Part shown: positions 47,750-58,998 of the stretch, one piece after another
How the letters are laid out: the number at the start of each line of letters is the position of its first letter
How positions within the stretch are numbered: position 1 is the first letter of the stretch
Notes under the pieces: model-generated
Databases searched by the model: none
What the model saw: only the letters and a program-made list of their open reading frames with translations
What the model was told of the DNA's origin: nothing
Source of the DNA: Polytrichum commune
Taxonomy: Eukaryota > Streptophyta > Polytrichopsida > Polytrichales > Polytrichaceae
Assembly: GCA_950295325.1 (NCBI GenBank)
Contig: OX485804.1
Coordinates: forward strand, 52,626,429-52,690,428
Reading direction: 5' to 3'
DNA length: 64,000 nucleotides
Made by a program: the position numbers and the translations under genes

Positions 47750-47960
47750 TGTGGTTAGGCGTGGATCTAGGAACTAACATCAAAAGACACATGTTTAAAA
47801 GAGATCGGACTACATGCTCAAATTATGTTAATTATACCAGTTTTGATAGTTGACGTAATTGGAGGGGAGGGAGACCAAAATAATCATTTAATAAGCATAA
47901 TAATTTCCACTTTGATAATCAACAAGATGTTCATACGAGTTCCAAAAATGACGTGGTGAC
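47750..47960 (+). repeat. Dispersed repeat family B, plus-strand copy
   Basis: Contains ggttaggcgtggatctagga, taaaagagatcggactacat and ttcatacgagttccaaaaat, the same blocks in the same order as in protease intron 4 (17636-17890). Confidence 0.65.
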
Positions 47961-47999
47961 ATAACATTATTCAAGAACGTGACCCCTCAAAATATAATA

Positions 48000-50900
48000 G
48001 TGTGATGTTGGGAGGTCAATGACGATATGAATCTCCATGCGCATCTTTTCAATCATCACACTGTTGTATTATGAAGACCCACAAAACGAGAAAATAAGGT
48101 TGAGTAATATTATGAAATGGCTACGAACATGAAACAAAATTGTTGATCATCTCACGCTCATCATTGCTATGGATGTGCAATGCCCATTTAAATATGAGTG
48201 GTGTACATGCTTTACCGAGGGCTTGGTTTCTTTGTGTATTTAGTTGGATTACTTATGCCATATAGAAGAGTGCATTGGCCCTAGTGGCCTTGCATGTGTC
48301 TTGATCCTTGTGACATCTTGCATGTCAAATGAGTGTGAAATGCACTTGGGCTTGGTACATCCCACCCATCCCAAAATAAAACGTTGTTTAATAATGGCAA
48401 TACATTGCCACATTGCAACTTAAAAATGGAAGACCAAATATATCATCACACAATTTGTGATCCAATGCAAAGAAATGTCAAATCTCTCAAAAAAACATTG
48501 CACCCAATATGCATATATATTGACAAATATGTGTGTTTCGACCAACGGCAAACATTTTAAGTCCATATTATTGGTCTCAATACTGCAATTTAAGTGATTA
48601 TCTACACCACTTATCCCAATTAGCGAGGGAGGGTCGATAATGCACATGGAAAATTAGTGAAGGTGATACTCTAATTTCTCTACGCTACGAAATTATTGCC
48701 ACCAAGAGTTCTAGGAAGCATTGCTCATCCCGATATCATTCATTGAAAATATTACTCATAATAACACTATTCACTCAAAGTATTGGCAATATTCATTGAC
48801 AAGCATGTGTTTACATGTATTCTATAGTTTGATCGCTCTACAAGCATCTCATAGCACACACTAATCTTCTTGAAATGTATGGCAAATGAGTATGTATTCA
48901 TAAATTCAATATCACTCTTTAACAAAATCAATCCTTACTAAGCTTGAGACTTGGCAAAACAATGCATATTTTGAGAAACAATATCACACGCACTAATTGG
49001 GATAATTAGTTTGGTCATGTATGCCCAACCCCCTTCCATTTAACATTTGGCTACCATGTAATCATACCAATGAAACATAATGTGAACAATACCCCCATTT
49101 GATGTTTAGGGTTTTATCTTACACTTAGTCGGCAAGTGATTTATGAACATGGGGTAAAGTGCAATTGACGGTAGTAGACATTGCCATCGATGATTTTTGG
49201 TGCATGCATTCAAAATGACACAATTGCATTCATTTGTTGTCAAATTTGTGTGGCGTTGTGACTTGATATGATTCATTTGGGGGTAACTTGGAGCGTTTGC
49301 AATTCCTAAAACGATATTTTACAACACACGAGAACAAGAAATGTATACGTTGAGGATATAGAGTCATTAAGTTTGCATAGTGAAGTTTGTTGATAGGAAG
49401 TAGTACACATATGGTAAGTAGGCATATGGAAGATGTGAAAGACTAACGATTCATATTGATGGTCCGGAATAATTGTGAACACTTACAATGGTTATAAGGA
49501 GTTGGGTATGAAAGGTAAATAAATATGTTATGCCCATGTCATCCTTTGTTTCATATGGTTCCTCAATACACATGTGAATTTTTGTTGGGTTGGGTTGGGC
49601 TGATAATAACATCAATGAATCCACCGTGTAGTGTATTTATATTGTTGTACTCCATGGGATAGATTGTCCAAAACGCATTGAAACCATAAATATATGATGA
49701 ACTCCAAATTCATTGGTTGGACCATCAAAGATCAACACTCTTACGGTTCGTCATAACACTATTAAGCTCATTGATTGCATTTTGTGGGACCATGTATTGG
49801 GTGAGAATATTCTCCTTACTTGTAGGACTCTCCGTTTATGGGGAGCACCAAGGTTGTGTACTATGTAGTTTTCAACAAGCAACTACAAATTCAAAGTTTT
49901 TAAATTGGAAAGAGATCCAACATCTAGATGCATAGTAATGTTCTGATTTTGCTAGTGTCCGCTCGAAAATCCACACATAACCACACACCACTCAAATGTA
50001 GCACTACAATTAAAGACGATTAAATGACCGTGTCTACTGATCCCACGTTGGTTAAGGACTAGTTAGGCTCAAAGTTTTGTGGTCACGCTTAGTTTAGCTA
50101 GAGCTAGCATTAGCTAAGGATAATGTAACGGGCCTCGTCTTTTAGTTGTGATTCAATGATATGTGGGAGGAGGACTTGAACTTAAATAGACTAGTTGTGT
50201 GCCTAAACTAAGGATGGTAGGATTTTGGACAACCCATACCAAAAATGAAAAAGAAAAAGACAAAATAAAACCAACAAAACAAAAACAAAAACAAACACCT
50301 TAGAAGTAGTTAAGTTAATTGATGCATGGTTACACAGATAAAACTTAACAATTGTTTATGCTAACACTTTTCCTTGACACTCCTTATCATTGGTTACCCC
50401 TATTTGATGGTGCGGCTAGAGCCTTAGAGTCGTGTCTCCATTTTCAAACTTGCCAACCAACATACAATTGATAAATTAGCCATCCAATCATTACATAAAT
50501 TGCAACATATTGGAAGTAATGCAATCTAAGGTATTTGGACCTACAACAAACAATTTCAACTCCACGTGCACTTTTGACCAATGGATGGGATCAGAAATTA
50601 TCTACTTTGATTAGCAATTGTGAATCACACAGACTGTTGTTTGGAGTGTCAAGATTGCAGTTGAAACACAAAAGTTGTGTTAGATTAACAAATAAAAAGA
50701 TAGTGTCTTTTCTTTTCTTTCAATGATCATGAAGCTAGAGTCTCCCAATTTTGTGAATTATTGAACCTAGACGATGTTTTTATTTTAAGCACATAGTCCA
50801 ATCTCATCATAACACATATCCTTTTGGTGTTTATCCTTGTCTACAAGACTCTGTCATATAGCACTCAAACACATGCGTTTGCAAAAGATTGGAGTTTGAT

Positions 50901-52190
50901 TAAGGCTTGAAAATCTTACAGCACAACAACAACGATGTTGGAGATTGTTTCGCGGTTCAACACTTTGAGTGTTGAAACAAAAATTTATGTTTGGGATCGT
51001 GACAAATCCCAACCATTGCGATAATGACACACATGACAAATACAATCCAAAATGCGAATGTTTTGTTGTCAAACCGAAGAGACTGTGTCAGTCTCGAGGT
51101 TCGCATGAATGAGAGACGCTTCATCTTGATCATAGTCGCGAGCTGATATGTGAATCCAAACCAACTTCTTGGAGCACAACTGTTGGGTTGTTGGCAAACC
51201 GCATTAAATGTGTATCGGATTCAACACATACATGTATATTACAAGGACATGTATTCTCAATAATTGAACTTTGGAAGGTACGAGGAACTTCCACAAGGTG
51301 TGTTGGTCATGTTCTCGATTTATTGGTTTTTTCAAGTTTGTACTTGACACCTATACGAGTGTATGCGTTTCATTAACTTGGCAAACCGAGGACCCTAAGA
51401 TTATTTAAGCAATATTTCGATTGCATTGTTTCGATCCGTGTAATACACACATCGTGAATATGAATCGGATTCGGTAAAAGGTTAATACATATGAACATGC
51501 TAGTGTTAGTCTTGCTTTTCTATATGAAGTATACGTGATCCCCGTCGCCCTATTTTGCCGTGTTGTTTCTTGTATCTTGCAACACATTGTGCTTGACAAA
51601 AGGTTGAATATCACGTGCAAAGCTAAAGAGTCTCCAATTTTCTCATAAAATAATGAAACTGATAACCATGGCCGTTATTTCCGTCATTCCAGCAACATAG
51701 ATGTTATCATGAAGGCACTTCCAGAACTTTCTATTTTAATGTCAATGATCTCTCAAATTCATCAACTCTTTCACCTTCAGCTATTTCCATATTTCTAAGA
51801 AAGAATAAGAAAAAGAACCCCTTGGTTATCCCATAACCTTTGTGAAAGCCCCGACCTGGGTTCGGGGAGAAACAAAATAAGATGGGTTTTGTGTAATAAC
51901 ATTTTTTTGTTATTTCTTAGAAGAAAAAGAAAAAGAACTCTTGGAATTCTCCTATCGAGGCTCTCTAAGTAAAATGTAGAAGTTTCTTAATATCATGCAA
52001 ACAAGGTCAAGTACATATAAGGAATCCAACGTAGCATTGTTTAGATTCATAATAGTGTTTTGGGGGACTGCCAATATTATATAAAGTATTCTTGAATATA
52101 TCCCCATAATATGAATCGAATAATGTTATGGATCTGCATAATGGTATGAATACACACTTGTGTGTGGTATTTATTGTTTATAAGACACCA
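48000..52190. other. Intergenic, no gene supported
   Basis: Only short frames. A partial family B copy (cacacaccactcaaatgtag) lies near 49955-50000 and a piece shared with 30415 and 46612 near 51100-51160. An A-rich stretch is present at about 50246-50296. Confidence 0.4.
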
Positions 52191-52195
52191 CAATG

Positions 52196-52413
52196 AGCAG
52201 GGAGAACCAACCATTAGTCACAAATGAACCGGTTAAGCTTGAGAATTAACCAGTCGAAGTTCAATACCTTAGAAAACTTATCGATCATTTTAGAGGAATT
52301 TATAGAGTACACCTCAAAATCAATTTTTAAAAAAACAAAAGATGTCATCGTGCAACCAATTGGACTTGGAAACACTAGGGCTCTCGACCGGTTATGCCCA
52401 AAATCCTCCCCAT
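52196..52413 (+). repeat. Dispersed repeat family A (ACCGGTT-rich), copy 2
   Basis: Colinear with 42494-42722: tcacaaatgaaccggttaag, ttttagaggaatttatag, gatgtcatcgtgcaacca, ggacttggaaacacta, gaccggttatgcccaaaa. It is somewhat more diverged in the accggt motifs. Confidence 0.8.
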
Positions 52414-52959
52414 ACACTAACGGCGCCCACCATTTCTACATACGATTGCATTCAATTCACAATTCTCCAACTATGTTATTCATGAGTTAGTTTTGAGCGT
52501 TAGAATACAATACCGTGAATCAATACCTTGTTACGGAATTCCCGCTATCAAAAACAAGCACACGCAATGTTTTGTACCCCGTTTCGGCATACCAAGATGT
52601 TAAACATCAATGTTCAACCATGTAAATTCAACACTTAAGTGACTTGGCAATTCAAAAAAAAGGCATTTAGCATAAACAACGTCTTGAGCATTATAAACCT
52701 CTCGTTTGAAGTCCTCTCGAACTTCCAAAAAGCACCCTTTGACCTCCAAGGGTTAACAACACTCAAGCTCCCTTCCAACACTTGTGTGTGTGCATAACTT
52801 AGTTTACCCCGGAAGGCAACATCCCTAAGTCACGGGGATAATTCCTAAGCCCTTTTGCAACTACCGAGATTGCCATGGCCCACGGTGTTCCCAAACCCTT
52901 TTGAATTGTTCGCAATTCAAAAGCCCCCCAAGTTTCGACACGTGCATGCCATTAAGCAA

Positions 52960-54325
52960 GTGCCAAGCATGCAATCACATCCAGGCTGCATCTCAAACAC
53001 GAGGACTACTTCATTTATTTTAGGCACATGTACCCATAACCAACACTCAATCTAAAAACCCAACACTATGCATCGATATCATACTGAGGTAGAGATATGG
53101 AGAACGATGAAAAATAGGGTAATTCAGTTTGAAGAAGTGGCTTGAAAACGGTGTAATCCTTTTTTTAGAGATGGAGTAGAGGGAATGATGAGGAATGCAA
53201 GTTGTTTCGTGATTTTCATCCATGTAAATAATTTGTTACATTTTCCCAAAGGGATAAGGAAGTCGAACCCCGTACTTGTATAGTACATTCTCCCTAATTT
53301 GAGCATCATAATATTTTACTCTGCACACAAAAACGGTTAACTCAATGGCACCCAAAAGTGATCCCAAGTGGTGTGAAACAAGACCTATCCAACTAATCAC
53401 TGCGTCCCTTTTGGGCCACCACTTTTACAATTAGCCATGTTGGGCCCACACGTGAATCATTCTACTCCTAGTCTAGTGCACCAATAATGCTCATTCACCG
53501 TTTGTTTGTTTTCCCACCTTATGTATCACATGGTGTTGATTACATGTCATGTGTTGTTTTGGATAAGGTAGAAGTGCTTTTTGCGGATGATTTGAAGCAC
53601 TATGGTCCCTAACCTATCCCATAAAAATTATCCAACTCAATCCTTGGATTAGCAATTACGTTATGAACGTGATGCTATTAAGATCACATAAATAAAAGCA
53701 TGTATGATCGCTAGAGAAATGTTCAAAATCACAAACCTTGTTTGACTTTTCTAAGTCGCATGCCCTTTCCCCTCAAAATAGATAGTGTAGATCGTTGACT
53801 TTTTTGTCTCTTTCATCCAATAAGTTGTGTTCTTAACCCTTACACTAGTACAAATTGGTGCTCATGTTGAAGTACATAGTTGCCCCATGTGTGGGGAAAA
53901 TAGGTGTCAAAATCGGGGTCACTGGCGGAATTGGGCGCTTCTACCTTGTGCCCATCGATCTTCTTGCAAGGTGCCAACGATGGCTTCACCTGTGACTCAC
54001 ATTTCAAATGCGTTGACAAACTTATCCCAAACACACATACCCGTGACCAACATTGAACATCCTCAATGCACACACTATGAATCCATAACACGCATCTGGA
54101 GGTTCTAGAGGCATAGTTTGTACTATGTAACTTTGAATATAGATTGTGTGTTGGTTTTGAAGAAGCAGTTCCAAACATGCAATCACATGTGGGTTGCAAC
54201 TCAAACATCCTGACTACCTATCTATCTTAGGCACATGCACCCAAACCCAACATTGAATCTAGAATCGAATACCATATATATATATACACATATATGTACC
54301 GATCTCATACAATCGGGGAACTTCA
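52960..54325 (+). repeat. Two direct copies of a ~150-bp segment
   Basis: The stretch at about 52965-53100 (catgcaatcacatcc, ctcaaacacgaggactact, ttaggcacatgtaccca) is repeated in the same orientation at about 54172-54325 (catgcaatcacatgtgggtt, ctcaaacatcctgactacct, ttaggcacatgcaccca). A further shared piece is at about 53533 and 54340. Confidence 0.6.
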
Positions 54326-55014
54326 ACTGTATGACTGTGTCATGTAATGTTAGTTACGTGCCATGTGTTGGTTTTGGGTATGCCTATCTATCTACCTTTT
54401 ATTGCAAGGTGCCTGTGGTGACTCCCCTTTCCTTGTCAAATTGACCGGTCCTTCCTTTTGACCTTGCCCAATCCAAATGGGAAAAATGCATTCCGAACGA
54501 GTCGCTTCTTTGCAAGCGGTGGCCCACCACTCAAGCCTAACTAAACACCGCTCTACTAGCTCACACGTAAGTTGTGCATGTGCCAAATGGGCCGCGTGAC
54601 GTGCTTCCATGGCAACTAACATAGGTACAAGGGACCGAGCTTGGGTGGGGTAATGAATGAAATTGACCATTCTAACGTCCAACAACTATGTTCCTTTCCC
54701 ACTTCACATATACGTAGTGGTAATAAACAATTGAACATTATGCATAAAGAATGGTGACGTCACTATTCAATAAAGGTTATAGCAATGATCGCAAGTCCAC
54801 CTTCTATATCGGATGACTAGGTTGTTCTCATATGAGAGAGGGAGCCTCACTTGTAAGCAAAATCAATAGCTCAAGAGTTGTGCTTATTATACTACAATAG
54901 GCACCTAGTTGAATACACCGCTTTCAATCCTACCACATGGACTTTAATTTGATCTCAATTGTAACTTATTATATTGGGATTCTTAAGTTGAGATGGATCA
55001 ACTATAAGCATATG

Positions 55015-56110
55015 GGAGGTAGGGTTTCACCGGACCCCGTAACATGGCGTTGCCATGAGTTCCGAATGATATAATGTCCCGAACTTGTTGTATTTGTCAA
55101 TGCAACAAAATTTCCATTTGTCTCCCCGTCCTCCCAAAAGAAAATAACCACACCATGTCGAACCTCAAAACAATTCACTACTGAACTTTCGTGTTTTTTG
55201 CTTCGGCCCGTGATTAGCGTATGGTTTGGGTTGGGTATGCATCATGTTTAACTGAAACCTATTGCCTTGCTTTGACGTTCAAATCAAGGCTTCTAGATTC
55301 GACAGTGCATAAGTAACGGCGTGTTGATGTAAAACATGATCCGAAGAGGTTGGAGGTTGGAGCTCTTACCCATAAACCTATAGAAGATGGGTTCGATCTA
55401 TAACACGGTTGGCACAAATTTTACACCACACAACGTCATTGTTGCACCATGGATCTCAACACAACGCGATTTCACTTGCCTCGCCGCGCCATCAACATGA
55501 AAGAAAGAACCGCACCTTGTCAAACGGTTCACTTGCTCCGAATCCCACATTCTTCCGGCGAGTGATGAACTTAGCTTAGGGTTTTGGGCCAGGCGTGTGC
55601 ACCTTGACATTCAAATTCGAGGCTGCTAGGTTCACAAGAGGCCTAAGTTGATGCCGTGACGATGGAGGCAAAATCCCGGGGAAGTAGGAAGTTTACGACT
55701 AGTAACCCTAAACCCTAATAGACGACAAGGTTTTTTTACCGGGTCCCCATGACTCGGTTGCCATGAATGAATCCTAAGCCACCCAATGTCACGGCCATTG
55801 CACCCGTATATGTCAATGCAACGACACGTTCATTCTCCTCCCCGCCCCCCAACAAGAGAAAAGGAAAGGAAAGAAAGGAAAGGAAAGGAAAGGAAAGGAA
55901 AAGGAAGGAAGAAAAACGACACCATGTCAAACGGTTCAACAGCTAACTTAGCCGAAATCCGTGTGTTTATTATGGGGTTTCGGGCCGGGATGGGCACCTT
56001 GATGGATTTGAATCTTGGGCTGCCCGAGGCTGCCTTCACATTTGAATATGAGGCTCCTAGATTCAAGGCGACCTAAGTTAATTAAGCAAGTAATGGCCCC
56101 GTGGGTGCTG
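55015..56110 (+). repeat. Three-unit tandem array of ~300-370-bp segments
   Basis: Units lie at about 55015-55355, 55370-55670 and 55675-56110. Shared ordered blocks are tgtcaatgcaac (units 1 and 3), accatgtcaaacggttca-like (all), a ttagggttttgggcc / tatggggtttcgggcc block (units 2 and 3; unit 1 has cttcggcccgtgatt), a caccttgacattcaaattcg-like block and a ctagattc...gacctaagtt end. Unit 3 carries a GGAAA tract and a two-repeat telomere-like stretch (ccctaaaccctaa, about 55704). Confidence 0.65.
55858..55910. repeat. (GGAAA)n microsatellite
   Basis: An interrupted run of ggaaa/ggaaag units within the third unit of the array at 55015-56110. Confidence 0.8.
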
Positions 56111-57060
56111 TAGGTAGAAGAAGAAGAAGAAGAAGCTTAGGGGAGCCTGGGGCTTATGGCCACTTCACACACGAGACTGAGAGCCCGTGACCATTACACT
56201 TCAAGCACTCTCATTGGTGGAAAAGGCGGAGCCGGTCCAAGTTCGCATCGCATCACACTGCGCTTGAGGGACCGAGCAAGTAAGTGGGTGCAAGGTGGGT
56301 GTAAAGTCTACGTGGATTCCTACGTGGCATCGAATGGATCATGTTTCATGGTCACTCGGATTGTTTTCAAGAACCACCTCTTGGAGGTAGGCCTAACACA
56401 AAACTGGGAGACCACGGCACTCTGAATGCTCACAACTATTGGTTTATATCTATTTTATCATGCGCGAGAATCACATGAATAGAATTTCATTGAAATAGCA
56501 TTTGGGTGAGGTTCCTGTCACATATGGGGGTCCATGACCATACTACATGATGTTGGAGGTGTCTTGGGACAACCTTCGGACACTTTCTTTTGGGCTCCCA
56601 CAATTTCGTGGTCACGGCTCTTGGCTCGTGTGTGACGTGGCCCTTAGTGTAATAAGAGAAGTTCCAATGTCCAGGGAGAGGATCCTGGGCATAATTTGTA
56701 ACCGAGATCATAGTGTTTCCAAAACCAGTTGGGTTGCATGTTCACATATGTTGGTTTTCCCTCTATTAAATCGAGGATTATTCTGTAGATGATTTTAGAC
56801 GTGATAGGTAACACGTGAGGACCATGACATTCCGTGAATAATGGTCCGCTTGAGACGGGAGCCCAAGGATATGGCCATTATTCACATACTACCATGGTCT
56901 TAGGACATTGTTGAGCGTAAAGGCCGGATATCAAGATTCAACCGTAAGGTGCTTGCCATATTATGTTATGTTTGAGCCCCCCCCCCGTGATACAAGATAG
57001 CAATTCCAACATGTAAGGCGCCCATCTCATAAGCAAGGAAGTATGAGCCAAGGCTTTACA

Positions 57061-57148
57061 GATCGGTAATTTTCCTCAAGTCTTGAATTCGAACCGGTTA
57101 TTTCTCAAACTCAACCGGTTCATCTGTAACTAGCGGTCGGTTCACCCG
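57061..57148 (-). repeat. Family A (ACCGGTT) partial copy
   Basis: Inverted relative of the first 85 bp of the copy at 42494; the match includes tcaaccggttcatctgtaac, almost unchanged. It lies only about 250 bp before the CpG-rich start region of the VAP gene. Confidence 0.8.
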
Positions 57149-57179
57149 TTCATAGAAGAGAACCCCCTCCTGAGTCGGA

Positions 57180-57245
57180 GTCATAATCCATCCATCCCTT
57201 CATTCATTCATTCATCCACTCATTCATTCATCCCTTCATTCATTC
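57180..57245. repeat. (CATT)n microsatellite
   Basis: Interrupted ttcattcattcatt units with catcc variants. Confidence 0.8.
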
Positions 57246-57359
57246 TGTTAGAGGAGTAATTAATTGATTAATGCAGATCCCTAGCTCAAGCCCTCACATC
57301 CTTTAAATAAATCGGGATCTATGGACTATATTTTCCCCTAATCCCCTTTATTAGTGCCC

Positions 57360-58998
57360 CACCCCGGCCTTTGACCCAATGGGCTGCCAGTCAGACGCCC
57401 GTCTCAGGCCTGGTCGTCAGCGGCCGAACGGAAACACCCGCCCCGCGTGTGTAGCCCACCACCAGGTCAGCGAAGGGGAGCCGTACCCAGGACATGAGGC
57501 GGATATCTGTACCGGATATGTAGCGGGTAAGCTTCCTGGGCGCTGACGACCACCGAGTAAAGAGTGTACCACCGCGGTAATTAACGCGGAGGTGCCCGGA
57601 GGGTATAAGACGGGTGTACCGAGGACCTCCGGGTAATGCGGTAGACTGTCCGGTAACGCGGCTAGGTGGCCCAGGCAGGCATCCCAAGATCTTCCGCTTC
57701 TTCCCTCCCCTTTGGCTTTCTCTCACCTTCGCTTCGCTTGCCCTTGCTTTTGCTCCCCTTCCCTCTTCTGTCTCTTCTCTCTCCCTCCCTCCCTCCCTCC
57801 CTTCCTCCATCTCTGCTCATCCTCCCGCCCTGATTCCGCCCCGATCGTCACAGCCCTCAGGTGCGCTTACTTACTCCTCCTACACACGCCTCGTCGCTGG
57901 CCGTGACCCGATTCCAATGTTTTCGTGTTTTTTGTGGCCGTCAGCCGCTCCGTTTTGCTTACCCTAGGGCTTGCTGTTGTGCACCAACAAAACCCCGGGT
58001 CGCAGGAAAAATTGATGGCATCGCCATCGGTGTGAACGTGGGTGCGGTTGTGGTGAGGCAGTTGCGTAAGTAGTTGCTCCTATGCGGATGTGATCTTGGG
58101 TTATAAGCGCGTTGCTTTGGTAGTTTGCCCCCTTAGCCGTGGGAAGGGGAGTAGTGGTTTTGGAAGATGATGATGATGATGATGATGATGATGCATCTTG
58201 GCTAGGAAGGAATGGAATGGCGTTTCTAGGATGAACTTCTTGTGATGGTTTTGTTGGCTGGTGCGTCTCTGAGGTTTTTCACTCTTAGATGATGATTAGT
58301 AGGCGAGAGGAGTTGTAAGGTTGATAGGCAGGATGGAGGGGAGTTCATAGTTCAGTGTTGGTTTGAGTTTAGTGTCCAATTCTATATCCGATCTTATGAT
58401 GCGTGGCGTTTATGGTCCCTATGTGATAAGTGTGCAAAATCGTTGTACAAACCCTAGGTGTGCATGTTTGAATGCATCGTGGGTTTTCGGTCGCTTTTCT
58501 TGTAGTGTATTAAGGTACGTTACAAGTTTAGTTAGTGCATCTGGAGTGGTAGGTTAAAAATATGTTAAATAGGTGAAGGGGCGGATATGTTTATGTGCAG
58601 ATAGGAAGAGCTTTCTTGTGGTGATGATGATCTTTGCAACCAAGGAGCTTCTGTAGTATGTCCTTTTGAGTTGCTGAGAGTGGAATGGGTTGTAATGGAA
58701 AAATTGTACTGTTGGCTCTATTACATCAGAGTAGAGCAGAGAGTTCTGTGGGTGATCCTATTTCATGAAAAATTAGCCATTCTACATTGTGGAGGTCTCT
58801 TGCTCTTAGTGTCAGTGCTCTAGATTAGCCAGTTAATGTTTGGTTGAATGTGATTGAAACCATTTCCGGCTTTTTGCAGGTATTGATAGGTAAAAGTGGA
58901 GTTTCTGCAGTAGTGCGGGTGCACTTTGCAGAATAGTATAGATTTTCAAGGAGGACATTCTACAAAAGAATAGCAGGGTACAGAAAAGGGAGGTAGCC
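57360..58998 (+). promoter_or_regulatory. CpG-rich start region and untranslated leader of the VAP gene
   Basis: From about 57360 to 57700 the DNA is GC- and CpG-rich, in contrast to everything on its left, and a C/T-rich tract follows (about 57705-57830, with ctccctccctccctccctcc). Both are usual at plant transcription starts. A strong donor (ttgc|gtaagt at 58065/58066) and an acceptor (tttttgcag ending at 58879) would remove an 814-bp intron and leave 119 nt of leader before the ATG at 58999. An alternative donor is at 57861. A (GAT)n run at about 58164-58192 would lie in this intron. Confidence 0.45.
58164..58192. repeat. (GAT)n microsatellite
   Basis: About ten uninterrupted gat units, in the probable leader intron of the VAP gene. 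Confidence 0.85.

Noticed and set aside
55393..55420. gggttcgatc motif suggestive of a tRNA T-loop
   Set aside because: No acceptor stem, D-arm or anticodon arm can be drawn around it.
55700..55720. Telomere-like ccctaaaccctaa as evidence of a chromosome end
   Set aside because: Only two repeats; such short telo-boxes are common inside plant chromosomes.
57391..57967. Frames of 117-139 residues on both strands before the VAP gene
   Set aside because: They lie in the CpG-rich promoter and C/T-rich leader; the minus-strand one is a GA-rich artefact.
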